The translations under genes and the position numbers were made by a program. From Saccharopolyspora erythraea (GTDB taxonomy: Bacteria; Actinomycetota; Actinomycetes; Mycobacteriales; Pseudonocardiaceae): a stretch of DNA of 64,000 nt. Positions within the stretch are counted from its first letter, which is position 1. Each line of letters opens with the position of its first letter. The notes beneath the pieces are model-generated. The model did not search any database and was not told the origin of the DNA. It saw nothing but the letters and a program-made list of their open reading frames with translations. The stretch spans positions 7,753,411 through 7,817,410 of the forward strand of contig NZ_CP054839.1 in assembly GCF_018141105.1 (NCBI RefSeq), given 5' to 3'. Below are positions 9,544 to 17,315 of the stretch, in pieces.

Positions 9544-10029
9544 TCAGGCGTCGACCTTGCGGCGACCGAGCCCGAAGACGGACACCGCCAGGAACGGTCC
9601 CGCGCCGACCACAACGGCGGCGATCTGCGCGATCCGGTTCTTGGTCGCCAGCTCGTACATCGTGATCTGCGACCCGGTGCGCACGACGGCCCGGTCCCGG
9701 CAGACCAGCGTCGCCGAGCCGGAGAACCACGCGGTGGTCTCACGGACCTCGTAGCGGCCCTCGGCACCGCGGGTGCTGATCTCCCGCGGCTCACCGCTGT
9801 CCGGCGTCACCTGGCAGCGCGCGACGCCGCCCCCGGACCTGGCCGAGGTGACCAGGATCGGCTTGCCGTCCCAGCGATACTGCTCGACGACCTTGCTGGA
9901 ACCGGGCGTGGCGCTGGTCTCGTCGAGCTTCGTGCCGCCGAAGACCGCGATCGCCAGGAACACCGCCGCGGCGATGCCGACGACGATCCCCCAGGCCGCG
10001 GTCACGCCGATCAGTGCCTTGCGACTCAT
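9544..10029 (-). CDS. Membrane protein of unknown function, two transmembrane segments
   Basis: A 161-residue protein with an N-terminal helix (about residues 7-30), an extracytoplasmic domain of about 100 residues with a Cys pair (VARCQVT and TLVCRDR), and a C-terminal helix ending in GLGRRKVDA. The predicted outside domain and the Cys pair suggest a disulfide-bonded extracellular module. It is last in a tight minus-strand run, 22 bases after the coiled-coil gene and following the type VII-like genes, so it may be an accessory membrane component of that set. No family was recognised. Confidence 0.65.
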   Translation of the reverse strand: MSRKALIGVTAAWGIVVGIAAAVFLAIAVFGGTKLDETSATPGSSKVVEQYRWDGKPILVTSARSGGGVARCQVTPDSGEPREISTRGAEGRYEVRETTAWFSGSATLVCRDRAVVRTGSQITMYELATKNRIAQIAAVVVGAGPFLAVSVFGLGRRKVDA

Positions 10030-10051
10030 ACCTGCTCACTCACCGTTTCCC

Positions 10052-10480
10052 TCACCGCAGGAACGAGTCCGGCGGCTCATCGTCGTAGCTCTCGTCCGTG
10101 GTGGCGTTGGGGTCGGAGTTGATGACCGTCGCGACGTCGTGGCCCTCGTCGAGCAGTTCCTTGGCCTTCTGCATGTTGGCGATGCTCGCGGCGAACGCGG
10201 CCTGGACCGACTCGTCGCGCAGCGCCGTACCGTCGGCGACATCGTTCCAGGTCAGCTCACCGGCGTCGATGCGTTCCTGCAGGGCGGCCAGTTCCGCGGG
10301 CGCCCTGCCGTCGCGGATGAGCCGCTCGATCTCGGCGATCTTCTCCTCGGTCAGCCTGACCTCGGGCAGTGCGGCGCTGAGCCGCTCGGCCTTCGCCATC
10401 GCCTCCTCGACCCGGCGCATGCGCTCCTCGACCATGTCGCGCGCCGCCCGGATCTCGGGACTCAGCATGTCTTCGCTCAC
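10052..10480 (-). CDS. Coiled-coil protein of unknown function
   Basis: A 142-residue hydrophilic protein. Residues 1-60 are Glu/Arg/Ala-rich heptads starting SPEIRAARDMVEERMRRVEE and are predicted coiled coil. A second helical region runs about 85-120, and the tail is acidic (TTDESYDDEPPDSFLR). There is no signal peptide or membrane segment. It lies 21 bases downstream of the WXG-type gene and 22 bases upstream of the membrane protein gene, so it is almost certainly in the same transcript. By position it could be a cytosolic chaperone for the upstream type VII-like proteins, but that is inference. Confidence 0.6.
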   Translation of the reverse strand: MSEDMLSPEIRAARDMVEERMRRVEEAMAKAERLSAALPEVRLTEEKIAEIERLIRDGRAPAELAALQERIDAGELTWNDVADGTALRDESVQAAFAASIANMQKAKELLDEGHDVATVINSDPNATTDESYDDEPPDSFLR

Positions 10481-10501
10481 GTCTTCTCCCGCTCGGGTGC
10501 G

Positions 10502-11407
10502 CTAGAGGGTGCCTGCGGCCGCTGTCCGGTAGCCGGAGCCGTTCTGACCGGCGGAACCGGACGAACCACCCGAGGAGCCGCCCGAACCACCGGAGCCGCC
10601 GGAGATGGTGCCGCGCGTCTCGGTCGCGCTCGTGCGGACCTGCGTCGCGGAGTCGCGGACACCGGTGACCCCGTCGCGGACCGCCGTGGCGTCGCCCTTG
10701 ATGTCGATCGCGAGGTTGACCGCGTCGCCGAGGCTGTTGACCTCCTTGATCTTGGACAGGTTCGTCCCCGCGCTCCTGATGCTGTCGACCAGCGCCACGA
10801 CCGCCTCGTACATCGCGGTCAGCGCCTCGTAGAGCTCGATGATGGTCATCACGATGCTGACGCAGCGCTCGACCTGCCGGACCGCGTTCGCCCAGCCCGC
10901 CACCGGGATCCAGCCGGTGGCCGCGGTCTCGATCAGCCGGTCGACCAGCTTCTTGATCAGCTCCAGCGCCTTGCCGGTCATCCGCCGCGACATGTCGGCG
11001 GCCTTCTGGAAGCCCTGCCCGATCAGCCGGGCCAGCAGCGCGTCGCCCTCCAGCGCCACCGTCCAGGTCCCGACGAGCATCCCCTCGAACGCCACGGCCC
11101 CGGCGCCGTCCCAGCTCTCGCGCAGCTCGCTGATGCCCGCGTTGAGGTTCGTCCGGATCGCCGAGAGCGCCTCACCGACCTGGCCCCACGCCTCGGCGTT
11201 GACCTCGATCTTGGAGAAGTCACCGGTGATCGGCGCGATCAGCGACTCGATCAGGTTCTCGCCGGTGACCTTCTCGTACACCCAGTTGACCGCCTGCACC
11301 TGCCATCCGGCGTCCTCGACCGCGGCGTCGAGCGCATCGGCGTTGCTCTTGGTGGGATCGGCTTCGAGCAGCGCGATCGGGTCTTCCTCGTCGGCGAATG
11401 CCCCCAT
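10502..11407 (-). CDS. WXG100-superfamily-like protein, possible type VII secretion substrate
   Basis: A 301-residue, mostly helical protein. A hairpin region at about residues 70-115 holds the Trp-Xaa-Gly signature in ELRESWDGAGAVAFEG, characteristic of WXG100/LXG-like substrates. Hydrophobic helices follow (ATGWIPVAGWANAV and SIVMTIIELYEALTAM), then a Gly/Ser-rich C-terminal tail with four GGSGG-like units. No classical signal peptide is seen. It sits 12 bases downstream of the small EspC-like gene, the usual pairing for co-secreted partners. No catalytic toxin domain is recognisable. No ESX machinery gene lies in the window. Confidence 0.65.
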   Translation of the reverse strand: MGAFADEEDPIALLEADPTKSNADALDAAVEDAGWQVQAVNWVYEKVTGENLIESLIAPITGDFSKIEVNAEAWGQVGEALSAIRTNLNAGISELRESWDGAGAVAFEGMLVGTWTVALEGDALLARLIGQGFQKAADMSRRMTGKALELIKKLVDRLIETAATGWIPVAGWANAVRQVERCVSIVMTIIELYEALTAMYEAVVALVDSIRSAGTNLSKIKEVNSLGDAVNLAIDIKGDATAVRDGVTGVRDSATQVRTSATETRGTISGGSGGSGGSSGGSSGSAGQNGSGYRTAAAGTL

Positions 11408-11419
11408 GTCGAAATCCCC

Positions 11420-11749
11420 TCAGACCTTCATCTTGTCGAGATCGGCTTCGATCGCGCGCAACATCTCGGCCATCCGCTGTTCGCGCTGTTCGTATTCGGC
11501 GGAAGTGTTCCCGAGCTCTTCCTTGACCTTCATCAGCGCCGAACGCGCGAAATCGAGGGTTTCGCCGTACAGGGCGGTGACGCCCTCTACGACCGGGATC
11601 AACACCATCATCAAGCCGGTGAAACCGCTGGTGTTGGACGCGGTGCTCTCCGCCCACGCATCGATTTCCCTGAAATGGTTCGCATTCCGTTCGAGGAGCC
11701 CTTCGAACCCCCGCAGCTCCTCCGGAACCGCCTTGAGATTCCCGGCCAT
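11420..11749 (-). CDS. Small EspC/WXG100-like type VII secretion-associated protein
   Basis: A 109-residue, all-helical protein from ATG 11749. It starts VPEELRGFEGLLERNANHF and ends in a charged helix (EYEQREQRMAEMLRAIEADL). Its two-helix hairpin length fits the EspC/ESAT-6-like class, but the turn contains NTSGFTG rather than a Trp-Xaa-Gly. The Y-x3-E portion of a secretion tag could be read in the C-terminal helix (EYEQRE). It is directly followed by the 301-residue WXG-type gene, so the two probably form a heterodimeric pair. The assignment rests on size, helical pattern and context. Confidence 0.6.
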   Translation of the reverse strand: MAGNLKAVPEELRGFEGLLERNANHFREIDAWAESTASNTSGFTGLMMVLIPVVEGVTALYGETLDFARSALMKVKEELGNTSAEYEQREQRMAEMLRAIEADLDKMKV

Positions 11750-11918
11750 CGCGCCTCCCGACCCGCTGTTCAATCCAGGCGGTACCGACCTCCGGTACCG
11801 CCGGAGGTATGACAGCAGCGCGGTGCGAGCCGGTTCTCGAGAACCGGCAAAAGTGTTCAAGCTGTGACATTCGGGGGAGGGAACTCGCCCGAAAAGCCCC
11901 ATTTCCGGGGCCAGTTCG

Positions 11919-12518
11919 TCACCGCGCCAGCGCACCCAGCACGTACTGCGCCACCGACTGCGCGGTGTCGCACTGGTCCGCGTCGGCCTCGCCCGCGCCA
12001 ACCACGATCTGCAACGTGGCACCGGGCAGCGGCACGAAAACCGTGCAGTCGTTGGCGTGCAGCGCCTGCGTCCCCTGCGCCGAACCCAGGTTCACCGGCG
12101 TGGTGCCGAGTTCGGCGTAGCCCTCGGGCTGCGCGGCGACGAGCACCGACTGGTCGCCGGTGCGCGCCTGGTAGGAGCAGCCCCGCGCGGGCGGGTCGAA
12201 GCCGACCTCGCGCGCGGTCCCCGGTTCGACGGGGAACGCCAGCCGGGCCAGCTCGTCCGGGCTCACCAGCCCGCACAGCTCGTTCGTCGGGATGGCGGTG
12301 AGCGGACGCCGCTGCTCCGGCGGCAGGTCGCGGGTGATCGACGGCGTCACCGACTCCGACGAGGTCTCCTCGGACGTCGTCGCCGCGGGCGGCTGGCTCG
12401 GCGCGCCGGGCGCCCCGCCGGGCGCGCAGCCCGCCACCGCCAGGCCCAGCACCGGGGCCAGGGCGAGCAACTTCGGCCCGCTGCCGGGCCTGCGCTGGAC
12501 GAACCTCGGACACCGCAT
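11919..12518 (-). CDS. DUF3558-type lipoprotein
   Basis: A 199-residue predicted lipoprotein starting at ATG 12518. The signal peptide has basic residues (RCPRFVQRRPGSG), a hydrophobic core and a lipobox ending LAVAGC. A Pro/Ser/Thr-rich linker follows, then a C-terminal domain with NELCGLVSPDELARL, PARGCSYQ, NDCTVF and DQCDTAQ, the four-Cys pattern of DUF3558 proteins common in Pseudonocardiales. It lies 169 bases upstream of the type VII-like gene pair on the same strand. DUF3558 proteins are often seen near such genes, but their role is not known. Confidence 0.75.
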   Translation of the reverse strand: MRCPRFVQRRPGSGPKLLALAPVLGLAVAGCAPGGAPGAPSQPPAATTSEETSSESVTPSITRDLPPEQRRPLTAIPTNELCGLVSPDELARLAFPVEPGTAREVGFDPPARGCSYQARTGDQSVLVAAQPEGYAELGTTPVNLGSAQGTQALHANDCTVFVPLPGATLQIVVGAGEADADQCDTAQSVAQYVLGALAR

Positions 12519-12556
12519 CGACGAACTACCCCACCTCGGCGGACGATCTGCTCGGG

Positions 12557-13705
12557 TCAGTCTGCCGGGAACTCGCCGGTGGCGTGGAAGCGGTCCAGGA
12601 TCTTGTGCGCCTCGTCCAGCTCCAGCCCCTGCTCGGCCACCCAGCGGTCGTCGTAGTAGGTGTTGGCGTAGCGCTCGCCGCCGTCGCAGAGCAGGGTGAC
12701 GATGCTGCCCCGCTCCCCGGCGCGCCGCATCCGCGCGACCAGCCCGAACACGCCCCACAGGTTCGTGCCGGTGGAGCCGCCGACCCGGTGGCCCAGCACC
12801 TGCTCGGCGAACCGGATCGTCGCGATGGACGCCGCGTCCGGCACCTTGATCATCCGGTCGATGGCCTGGCCGATGAACGACGGTTCCACCCGGGGCCTGC
12901 CGATGCCCTCGATCAGCGAGCCGCGCTGCCCGGTCCGGGTGGCGTCGCCGTCGCACCAGGCGTCGAAGAAGACCGAGTGCTCCGGGTCGACTACCGCGAG
13001 CCGGGTCCGGTGCCTGCGGTAGCGGATGTAGCGGCCGATCGTCGCGCTGGTGCCGCCGGTGCCCGCGCCGACCACGATCCAGGCCGGCTCCGGGTGGGTC
13101 TCCAGCGCCATCTGCTCGAAGATCGACTCGGCGATGTTGTTGTTGCCCCGCCAGTCGGTGGCCTGCTCGGCGTGGGTGAACTGGTCCATGAAGTGCCCGC
13201 CGAGCTCGCCTGCCAGCCTGCGGGACTCGTCGTAGATCGCCCCGGGAGTGTCGACGAAGTGGCATCGACCGCCCTGGCGCTCGATCAGCGCGACCTTCTC
13301 CCGGCTGGTCGACCGGGGCATCACCGCGATGAAGGGCAGCCCGAGCAGGGACGCGAAGTAGGCCTCGGAGACCGCGGTCGAGCCCGAGGACGCCTCGATG
13401 ACCGGTGTGTTTTCGGTCACCCAGCCGTTGCAGATCGCGTGCAGGAACAGCGACCGGGCCAGCCGGTGCTTGAGAGAACCCGTCGGGTGTGTTGACTCGT
13501 CCTTGAGGTAAAGATCGACGCCCCACTCCGCCGGGAGCGGATAGCGCAGCAGATGGGTGTCGGCACTGCGGTTGGCGTCGGCCTCGATGATCCGGATCGC
13601 CTCGCTGGTCCACCGCTGGCCGCGCGCCGACGAGCGGTCCACGCTGCTGCCGATCACCTCGGCCATCACACCGTCCTCGCTGGAATCCCTGCTCACCAGG
13701 GTCAC
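12557..13705 (-). CDS. cds1: PLP-dependent cysteine synthase/desulfhydrase-like protein (Cds1 type)
   Basis: Fold-type II PLP enzyme of 382 residues. The Schiff-base Lys lies in [12 protein letters not shown], the phosphate-binding loop in [12 protein letters not shown], and the substrate loop in [13 protein letters not shown]. The long N-terminus and the C-terminal [13 protein letters not shown] match the mycobacterial Cds1 group, reported to degrade cysteine to sulfide, pyruvate and ammonia, rather than CysK/CysM. The GTG at 13705 overlaps the preceding stop; ATG 13666 is a plausible shorter start. It may be translationally coupled to the DUF4229 gene. Confidence 0.8.
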   Translation of the reverse strand: MTLVSRDSSEDGVMAEVIGSSVDRSSARGQRWTSEAIRIIEADANRSADTHLLRYPLPAEWGVDLYLKDESTHPTGSLKHRLARSLFLHAICNGWVTENTPVIEASSGSTAVSEAYFASLLGLPFIAVMPRSTSREKVALIERQGGRCHFVDTPGAIYDESRRLAGELGGHFMDQFTHAEQATDWRGNNNIAESIFEQMALETHPEPAWIVVGAGTGGTSATIGRYIRYRRHRTRLAVVDPEHSVFFDAWCDGDATRTGQRGSLIEGIGRPRVEPSFIGQAIDRMIKVPDAASIATIRFAEQVLGHRVGGSTGTNLWGVFGLVARMRRAGERGSIVTLLCDGGERYANTYYDDRWVAEQGLELDEAHKILDRFHATGEFPAD

Positions 13706-14016
13706 TGGTCGTCTTCGTCGCGCTCGCCGCGCAGCTGGGCGCGCAGCTCGTCGCGCTGGGCCCGGCGCCGCTCGGCGCGCTCGGCCATGCCGGTTGCGAC
13801 CCGGCGCCGCAGCGACCCCAGCACCAGCATCGAGATCGGCATCACCAGCACGACCGCGACGGCCACGGCCACCAGCAACGGCACCTGGAAGACCAGCAGC
13901 AGCGCGGTCGCGGCGGCCAGCATCCCCAGCCTGGCCAGCGTGTAAAGCGCCACGTCGCGGGCCAGGGTGGAGCCGGGCTGCTCGGTCACCTGCTCGTCCT
14001 CTTGCTGTTTCAGCAC
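13702..14016 (-). CDS. DUF4229-type small membrane protein
   Basis: A 104-residue protein with an acidic N-terminus, two adjacent hydrophobic helices ([18 protein letters not shown] and an Ala/Val-rich second segment), and a highly charged C-terminal tail rich in Arg and Glu. This matches the DUF4229 group of actinobacterial membrane proteins of unknown function. Its TGA overlaps the GTG of the Cds1-like gene. The GTG start at 14016 is divergent from bldC. Confidence 0.7.
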   Translation of the reverse strand: MLKQQEDEQVTEQPGSTLARDVALYTLARLGMLAAATALLLVFQVPLLVAVAVAVVLVMPISMLVLGSLRRRVATGMAERAERRRAQRDELRAQLRGERDEDDQ

Positions 14017-14193
14017 GTCAACCAGGGTAGAGCACGCCTTCCGGCGCCCGTCGGCGCAGGCCGTCGCCCGAAGCGCCGCTTTCGTCCCTTACCTTCCCTT
14101 TACCTGGACCCAAATGTTCGAGTACCTGCCCTCCCAAGTGCCAGGATGCGACCGGAATGCCCGAAAACCGTCCTCGCACCGTGGAGGTCACCA

Positions 14194-14418
14194 GTGACCG
14201 CGACGCCCCAGCAGACCCGCCAGAACGGACAGGAGCAGCTGCTCACCCCCGGTGAGGTCGCTTCGCTGTTCCGCGTCGATCCCAAGACCGTGACCCGGTG
14301 GGCGACCGCCGGCCGGATCGGTTCCATCCGCACGCCCGGTGGCCACCGCCGCTTCCGCGAGTCCGAGGTCCGCGCGCTGCTCGCCGAGCTGACCAACGAC
14401 GTCAGCCGCAGCGCGTAG
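14194..14418 (+). CDS. bldC: Developmental regulator BldC
   Basis: Small MerR-like DNA-binding protein of 74 residues from GTG 14194, preceded by GTGGAGG. The helix-turn-helix and wing read LLTPGEVASLFRVDPKTVTR then WATAGRIGSIRTPGGHRRFR, essentially the Streptomyces BldC signature. BldC binds direct repeats cooperatively and controls entry into development in streptomycetes. The frame is open back to 14002, but that extension is Arg-rich shadow and disagrees with the family length (about 68 residues). It is followed by a strong hairpin, so it is probably monocistronic. Confidence 0.95.
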   Translation: MTATPQQTRQNGQEQLLTPGEVASLFRVDPKTVTRWATAGRIGSIRTPGGHRRFRESEVRALLAELTNDVSRSA

Positions 14419-14454
14419 GTCCCGGACCGCCGACAGCGACCGGGAAGACCCGGC

Positions 14455-14499
14455 GGAGCCAGGTGACGCCTCACCGCAGAGGAGGCGTCACCTGGCTCC
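14455..14499 (+). terminator. Hairpin terminator after bldC
   Basis: A perfect 18-bp inverted repeat, left arm GGAGCCAGGTGACGCCTC, encloses a 9-base loop 36 bases after the bldC stop. There is no T-tract. It is the strongest simple hairpin in this part of the window and should insulate bldC from the small gene at 14575. Confidence 0.8.
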
Positions 14500-14574
14500 G
14501 GACGCGCCGGCGCCTTCGACCTCGATGCCCGATTTTGGCTAGTCTCGTGGGGGACGAGTGGAGGTGGCGCCAAG

Positions 14575-14769
14575 ATGATCTACGTGCTGGCGGCGATCGG
14601 TTTCGTAACGGTCGCGGTGCTGCTCTGGAAGGCGTTCGGTCCGGACACCACCACACGGCCGACCAGCGGCAGCCGCCGCGTCACGACCGCACCGGACGAC
14701 GACCCCGAGTTCCTGCGCAGGCTCGACGAGCAGCAGCGCAAGCCGCGCAACCCCGGCGAGGAGAGCTGA
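14575..14769 (+). CDS. Small single-pass membrane protein
   Basis: A 64-residue protein: an N-terminal helix (MIYVLAAIGFVTVAVLLWKA), then a hydrophilic tail with TTAPDDDPEFLRRLDEQQRK. GTGGAGGTGG stands 8-15 bases upstream of ATG 14575. Codon use is typical of the genome and the gene sits between two hairpins, so it is probably a real small gene. It follows bldC, but no function can be assigned. Confidence 0.7.
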   Translation: MIYVLAAIGFVTVAVLLWKAFGPDTTTRPTSGSRRVTTAPDDDPEFLRRLDEQQRKPRNPGEES

Positions 14770-14796
14770 CCCGGCGGGCACGGCCGCACCCGTGAC

Positions 14797-14842
14797 CCCG
14801 TGAGCCCTCCGGAACGCCACAGCAGCCCGGAAGGCTCACGGG
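14797..14842. terminator. Hairpin between convergent genes
   Basis: Arms of 16 bases (CCCGTGAGCCCTCCGG and its complement with one mismatch) flank a 14-base loop. The structure lies between the small membrane protein gene and the convergent transporter gene, overlapping the last codons of the latter, and may terminate both. Confidence 0.6.
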
Positions 14843-15774
14843 CCGTGGCCGCCTGCCTCGCGCCCGCGGCGCAGGCCGAGCACGCAGCCGGCCGCGACCA
14901 CTGCCGTTCCGGCGGCCGCCGCCGGGGTCGGCTGCTGGACACCGAGCACGACGGCGACCGCGAACCCCGACACCGGCATCAGGCCGATCAGCACCCCGAC
15001 GCGGTCCGCGCCGAGCACGGCCAGCCCGTGGTACCAGAGGCAGAACGCCACAGCCGTCACCACGACCGCCACGACCAGCAGCGCGGTCAGCTCCACCGCT
15101 GCCGGTGGGCGCAGCGGCTCGGTGGCGGCCCCGGCGGCCAGGCCGATACCTCCGGCGATCAGGCAGCACCACGTCGACACCGCGAGTCCGCCGAGCCGCG
15201 CCACCACACCGACGGCCAGGAGCGTGAACGACGCCTCGCACAGCAGGCTCCCCACCGAGAGCACCAGGCCCGCGGCGCGCCACGCCCCACCGCCCGAGAG
15301 CACCGCGATGCCGGACACCACCAGTGCGGCACCCGCCACGACGGGCGGTGACGGACACCGCCGGGCCAGTAGCGGTGTCACCAGACCGAGCAGGAGCGGG
15401 CCGGCGCCGACGACCGCGGCCACGAAGCCGGGGTCGGCGTAGCGCTGGGCGTGGATCTGCAGCAACGAGAACCCGAGCATCCCCGACACGGCCAGCCCTG
15501 CGAGCGCGGGCAGGTCGCGCACCCGCGGCAGCGGTAGCGACCGGCCCCGGAACCTGGCCCATCCCAGGAGCAGAACCCCGGCCAATGCGTAGCGGAAGCC
15601 CTGGCCCGTCCACATCGGATAGTCGCGCAGCAGGCCGTTGACCGGCACCGCCGCACCCACCGCCGCCGCTGCCACCGCCGCACCCGCGATCGCGGCGCGC
15701 TCGGCCCGGTATCGAACCCCAGTGGTGATCACGGCACCATGGTCGGGCGGAAGTGGACCAATGGTAAGCGCCAT
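14836..15774 (-). CDS. EamA/DMT-family transporter
   Basis: Ten-helix drug/metabolite transporter type protein of about 300 residues. Two EamA halves are visible, the first with GQGFRYALAGVLLLGWARFRG, the second with AFCLWYHGLAVLGADRVGVL and a final helix ending in GREAGGHGP. The substrate is unknown. It is divergent from a MocR-type regulator, the common arrangement in which the regulator controls its transporter. ATG 15774 lies inside the operator-like inverted repeat at 15751-15800; GTG 15732 (VITTGVRYRAE) would give 298 residues and leave the operator wholly upstream, so the later start may be real. Confidence 0.85.
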   Translation of the reverse strand: MALTIGPLPPDHGAVITTGVRYRAERAAIAGAAVAAAAVGAAVPVNGLLRDYPMWTGQGFRYALAGVLLLGWARFRGRSLPLPRVRDLPALAGLAVSGMLGFSLLQIHAQRYADPGFVAAVVGAGPLLLGLVTPLLARRCPSPPVVAGAALVVSGIAVLSGGGAWRAAGLVLSVGSLLCEASFTLLAVGVVARLGGLAVSTWCCLIAGGIGLAAGAATEPLRPPAAVELTALLVVAVVVTAVAFCLWYHGLAVLGADRVGVLIGLMPVSGFAVAVVLGVQQPTPAAAAGTAVVAAGCVLGLRRGREAGGHGP

Positions 15775-15800
15775 TTGAACACTGAGGTTTTGGTCCACTT
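15751..15800. promoter_or_regulatory. Inverted-repeat operator between EamA transporter and MocR regulator
   Basis: AAGTGGACCAA at 15751-15761 and its exact complement TTGGTCCACTT at 15790-15800 form 11-bp arms 28 bases apart. A minus-strand TACCAT hexamer inside could serve as a -10 element for the transporter. Position and symmetry suggest a binding site for the divergently encoded MocR protein; this is inference. Confidence 0.65.
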
Positions 15801-15911
15801 CCCCACCGAGAAACGACCCGCTCAGCTCGCAGACGTGATGCGTGCCATCCCCCGACAGGTCTGCGGCGTGCGGCGACGGCGCTCGGGCGGCGCCCGCCGG
15901 ACGTAAGCTCG

Positions 15912-17315
15912 GTGCCGATGGAACGCGAGTGGCAGACCCTGCGCGAGCTGCTGCTCCCCGCGGTCGCAGGCACGACCCGGGGCAAGCGCGGCAGGACGGT
16001 GGAGAACGAGCTGCGCGGGGCCATCCGCGACGGCAGGCTGCCGCCCGGCAGCCGCGTGCCCTCCAGCCGCGACCTCGCCGGTCAGCTCGGGCTATCCCGC
16101 GGCACCGTCGCGGCCGCCTACAACCAGCTGGTCGCCGAGGGCTACCTGATCGCCGAACGCGGCTCGGGAACCCGGGTGACCAGCCACATCGGCAAACCCG
16201 CTGGCGACGCCACCGCGCGAGCGCCACGGGCCCGCGTCGACCTGCACCCCGGGCTTCCGTCGCTGAGCTCGTTCCCGCGCGCGGAATGGCTCGCGGCGCA
16301 CCGGGCGGCGCTGGCCGACCTGCCGAACGACGAGCTGGGATACCCCGACCCGGCCGGCCTGCCCGCGCTGCGCACCGAGCTGGCGGCCTACCTCGGCCGG
16401 GTGCGCGCGGTCGCGGCCGAGCCCGCCTCGCTGCTGGTCACCAACGGCGCCGCCGAGGGTCTGGCACTGGTCGCCGACGAGCTCCACCGGCGTGGCCACC
16501 GCTCGATCGCCGTCGAGGACCCGAGCCACCTCGGCCAGTCCGAGCTGCTCGCCTCGCACGGGCTGCGACCCGTCCCGGTGCCGGTCGACGAGCACGGCAT
16601 CCGCGTCGACGACCTCGCCGCCACCGGCTGCCGTGCCGTCCTGGTGACCGCCGCGCACCAGTTCCCGCTCGGCGTCGTGCTGCACCCCGACCGCAGGCAC
16701 CGGCTGCTGGAGTGGGCGGCCGAGCAGGACGGGCTGGTGGTCGAGGACGACTACGACGCCGAGCACCGCTACGACCGGCCGGCGCTCGGTGCGATGCAGG
16801 CGCTCGCGCCGACGCGGGTCATCTACCAGGGCAGCGTCAGCAAGGTCCTGGCCCCGGCGCTGCGGCTGGGCTGGCTGGTGCTGCCACCGGCGCTGCTGCC
16901 GGAGCTGGTCGAGCGCAAGCGGCTCGACGACCTCGGCTGCGCCACGCTGCCCCAGGCCGCGTTCGCGCACCTGCTACGCACCGGCGGCTACGACCGCCAC
17001 CTGCGCCGCACCCGCGCGCTCTACCGCCGCAGGCGCGACATGCTGCTGTCCACGCTGTCCGATGTCGACGGCTGCGAGCCGGTCGGCGTGGCCGCCGGGC
17101 TGCACCTGGTGCTGCGGCTACCGCCGCGGGTCGACGACCGGCAGGTGCAGGAGTCGCTGGCGGACCAGGGCATCGCCGCACCGGCGCTGTCGGGCTACGC
17201 GCACGGTCCGGCACCGTTCCCCGGCCTGGTCCTGGGCTACGCGGCACTGTCGGCGGACCAGATCCGCCAGACCAGCGCCGCGATCGCCGCCGTCGTCGGT
17301 CAGCTCTGCCGCTGA
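15912..17315 (+). CDS. MocR-type (GntR/aminotransferase) transcriptional regulator
   Basis: A 467-residue fusion of an N-terminal winged helix (GAIRDGRLPPGSRVPSSRDL, LGLSRGTVAAAYNQLVAEGY) and a fold-type I aminotransferase-like domain. The PLP-binding Lys is in IYQGSVSKVLAPALRLGW, and VEDDYDAEHRYDRPALGAMQ is the conserved MocR Asp segment. Such proteins use PLP as an effector cofactor, and some control pyridoxine or amino acid genes. GTG 15912 or ATG 15918 may be the start. The 3' end overlaps the convergent MinD-like gene by 16 bases. Confidence 0.88.
   Translation: MPMEREWQTLRELLLPAVAGTTRGKRGRTVENELRGAIRDGRLPPGSRVPSSRDLAGQLGLSRGTVAAAYNQLVAEGYLIAERGSGTRVTSHIGKPAGDATARAPRARVDLHPGLPSLSSFPRAEWLAAHRAALADLPNDELGYPDPAGLPALRTELAAYLGRVRAVAAEPASLLVTNGAAEGLALVADELHRRGHRSIAVEDPSHLGQSELLASHGLRPVPVPVDEHGIRVDDLAATGCRAVLVTAAHQFPLGVVLHPDRRHRLLEWAAEQDGLVVEDDYDAEHRYDRPALGAMQALAPTRVIYQGSVSKVLAPALRLGWLVLPPALLPELVERKRLDDLGCATLPQAAFAHLLRTGGYDRHLRRTRALYRRRRDMLLSTLSDVDGCEPVGVAAGLHLVLRLPPRVDDRQVQESLADQGIAAPALSGYAHGPAPFPGLVLGYAALSADQIRQTSAAIAAVVGQLCR

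Noticed and set aside
10052-11749. Complete type VII secretion locus
   Set aside because: No EccB, EccC, EccD, EccE or mycosin gene occurs in the window; only substrate-like proteins are present.
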